A stretch of DNA of 64,000 nucleotides, taken from positions 1-64,000 of the forward strand of contig CAYTPX010000003.1 of assembly GCA_964439955.1 (NCBI GenBank), in the 5' to 3' direction. Position 1 is the stretch's first letter. Each line of letters begins with the position of its first letter. Both the position numbers and the translations under genes were made by a program. Positions 63,691 through 64,000 of the stretch are shown piece by piece. This DNA is from UBA1794 sp964439955. Lineage in GTDB: Bacteria > Bacteroidota > Bacteroidia > Bacteroidales > Bacteroidaceae. The notes under the pieces are model-generated. The model was not told where the DNA came from and did not search any database. It saw only the letters and a list, made by a program, of their open reading frames with translations.

Positions 63691-64000
63691 ATGGCTACAG
63701 AACTGAAAGACCTCACCAAGCGGAGTGAAAATTACTCGCAGTGGTATAATGAATTGGTCGTAAAGGCCGACTTGGCGGAGCAGTCCGCGGTACGCGGTTG
63801 CATGGTAATCAAACCCTACGGTTATGCCATTTGGGAAAAAATGCAGCGGCAGCTGGATGATATGTTCAAGGCCACGGGGCACGTGAATGCCTATTTCCCG
63901 CTTCTGATTCCCAAGTCTTTTTTTAGCCGGGAGGCGGACCACGTGGAAGGTTTTGCCAAAGAATGTGCCGTGGTGACGCACTACCGCCTGAAGAAATCGC
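63691..64000 (+). CDS. proS: Prolyl-tRNA synthetase, 5' part (cut by window edge)
   Basis: The first 103 residues are visible and the frame runs off the right edge. 'MATELKDLTKRSENYSQWYNELVVKADLAEQSAVRGCMVIKPYGYAIWEKMQRQLDDMFKATGHVNAYFPLLIPKSFFSREADHVEGFAKECAVVTH' is the N-terminus of the eukaryote/archaeon-like (short, no editing insert) ProRS, with class II motif 1 at 'KPYGYAIWE...YFPLLIP'. It charges tRNA-Pro. Confidence 0.95.
   Translation, partial: MATELKDLTKRSENYSQWYNELVVKADLAEQSAVRGCMVIKPYGYAIWEKMQRQLDDMFKATGHVNAYFPLLIPKSFFSREADHVEGFAKECAVVTHYRLKKS

Overview
The window looks like the chromosome of an anaerobic member of the order Bacteroidales with a roughly balanced base composition. 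Support comes from Bacteroidetes-type families (DUF4105/Lnb-like protein, DUF5606, PUR/DUF3276, DUF4847, the lipoprotein-type TamA homologue TamL, the long form of NusB), from promoters of the Bacteroidetes type (TTTG, about 20 bases, then TAnnTTTG) before many genes, from lipobox lipoproteins, and from gene order typical of the group (lptC-coaX-DUF4105-AP-like-secA; nusB-yajC-ybbR-coaE). I see no rRNA, tRNA, CRISPR array, insertion sequence or phage gene. I cannot name the genus.

Layout. 0.4-6.4 kb: minus-strand envelope operon (PpiD-like foldase, CorC/HlyC-type CBS protein, LptC, an outer-membrane barrel, CoaX). 6.5-12.8 kb: plus-strand DUF4105 protein, an alkaline-phosphatase-fold protein that appears to lack its catalytic residues, and SecA. 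12.8-16.7 kb: AspS, N-carbamoylputrescine amidase, a membrane acyltransferase. 16.7-18.8 kb: polysaccharide flippase and hexapeptide acetyltransferase. 19.0-22.6 kb: peptidase T and a CPA2 antiporter. 22.7-33.5 kb: an accessory carbohydrate block (GH43, a GH2 remnant, GH128-like, two proteins with type-9-secretion-like tails, a lipoprotein metallopeptidase, GH105, GHL10). 33.8-37.4 kb: DUF5606, CoaE, YbbR, YajC, NusB. 37.6-45.2 kb: PUR protein, L25, Pth, Hsp15, PhoH, FolC, RidA, a Sel1 protein, IspE. 45.3-52.1 kb: DnaB, then a Wza-like/Wzz/Wzy-like export block. 52.1-64 kb: RsgA, RRF, a metal permease, a TrmH methyltransferase, TamL, CtpA, dCMP deaminase, a DUF4847 lipoprotein, M3 peptidase, a small lipoprotein and the start of ProS.

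How the parts fit. Much of the window serves the cell envelope: secretion (SecA, YajC), periplasmic folding and proteolysis (PpiD-like, CtpA), LPS transport (LptC), outer-membrane insertion (TamL), likely lipoprotein N-acylation (DUF4105), and surface polysaccharide export, polymerisation and decoration. The 22.7-33.5 kb block is the most accessory-looking part. Its enzyme set suggests attack on a type II arabinogalactan or glycoprotein, with a metallopeptidase in the same run, but no SusC/SusD pair or PUL regulator is present. The best candidates for something undescribed are this block, the apparently catalytically dead phosphatase between the DUF4105 gene and secA, and a recurrent GGAAAAGTGCC-like motif in intergenic regions. 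That motif forms hairpins in places and occurs as three copies 22 bp apart upstream of the GHL10 gene.
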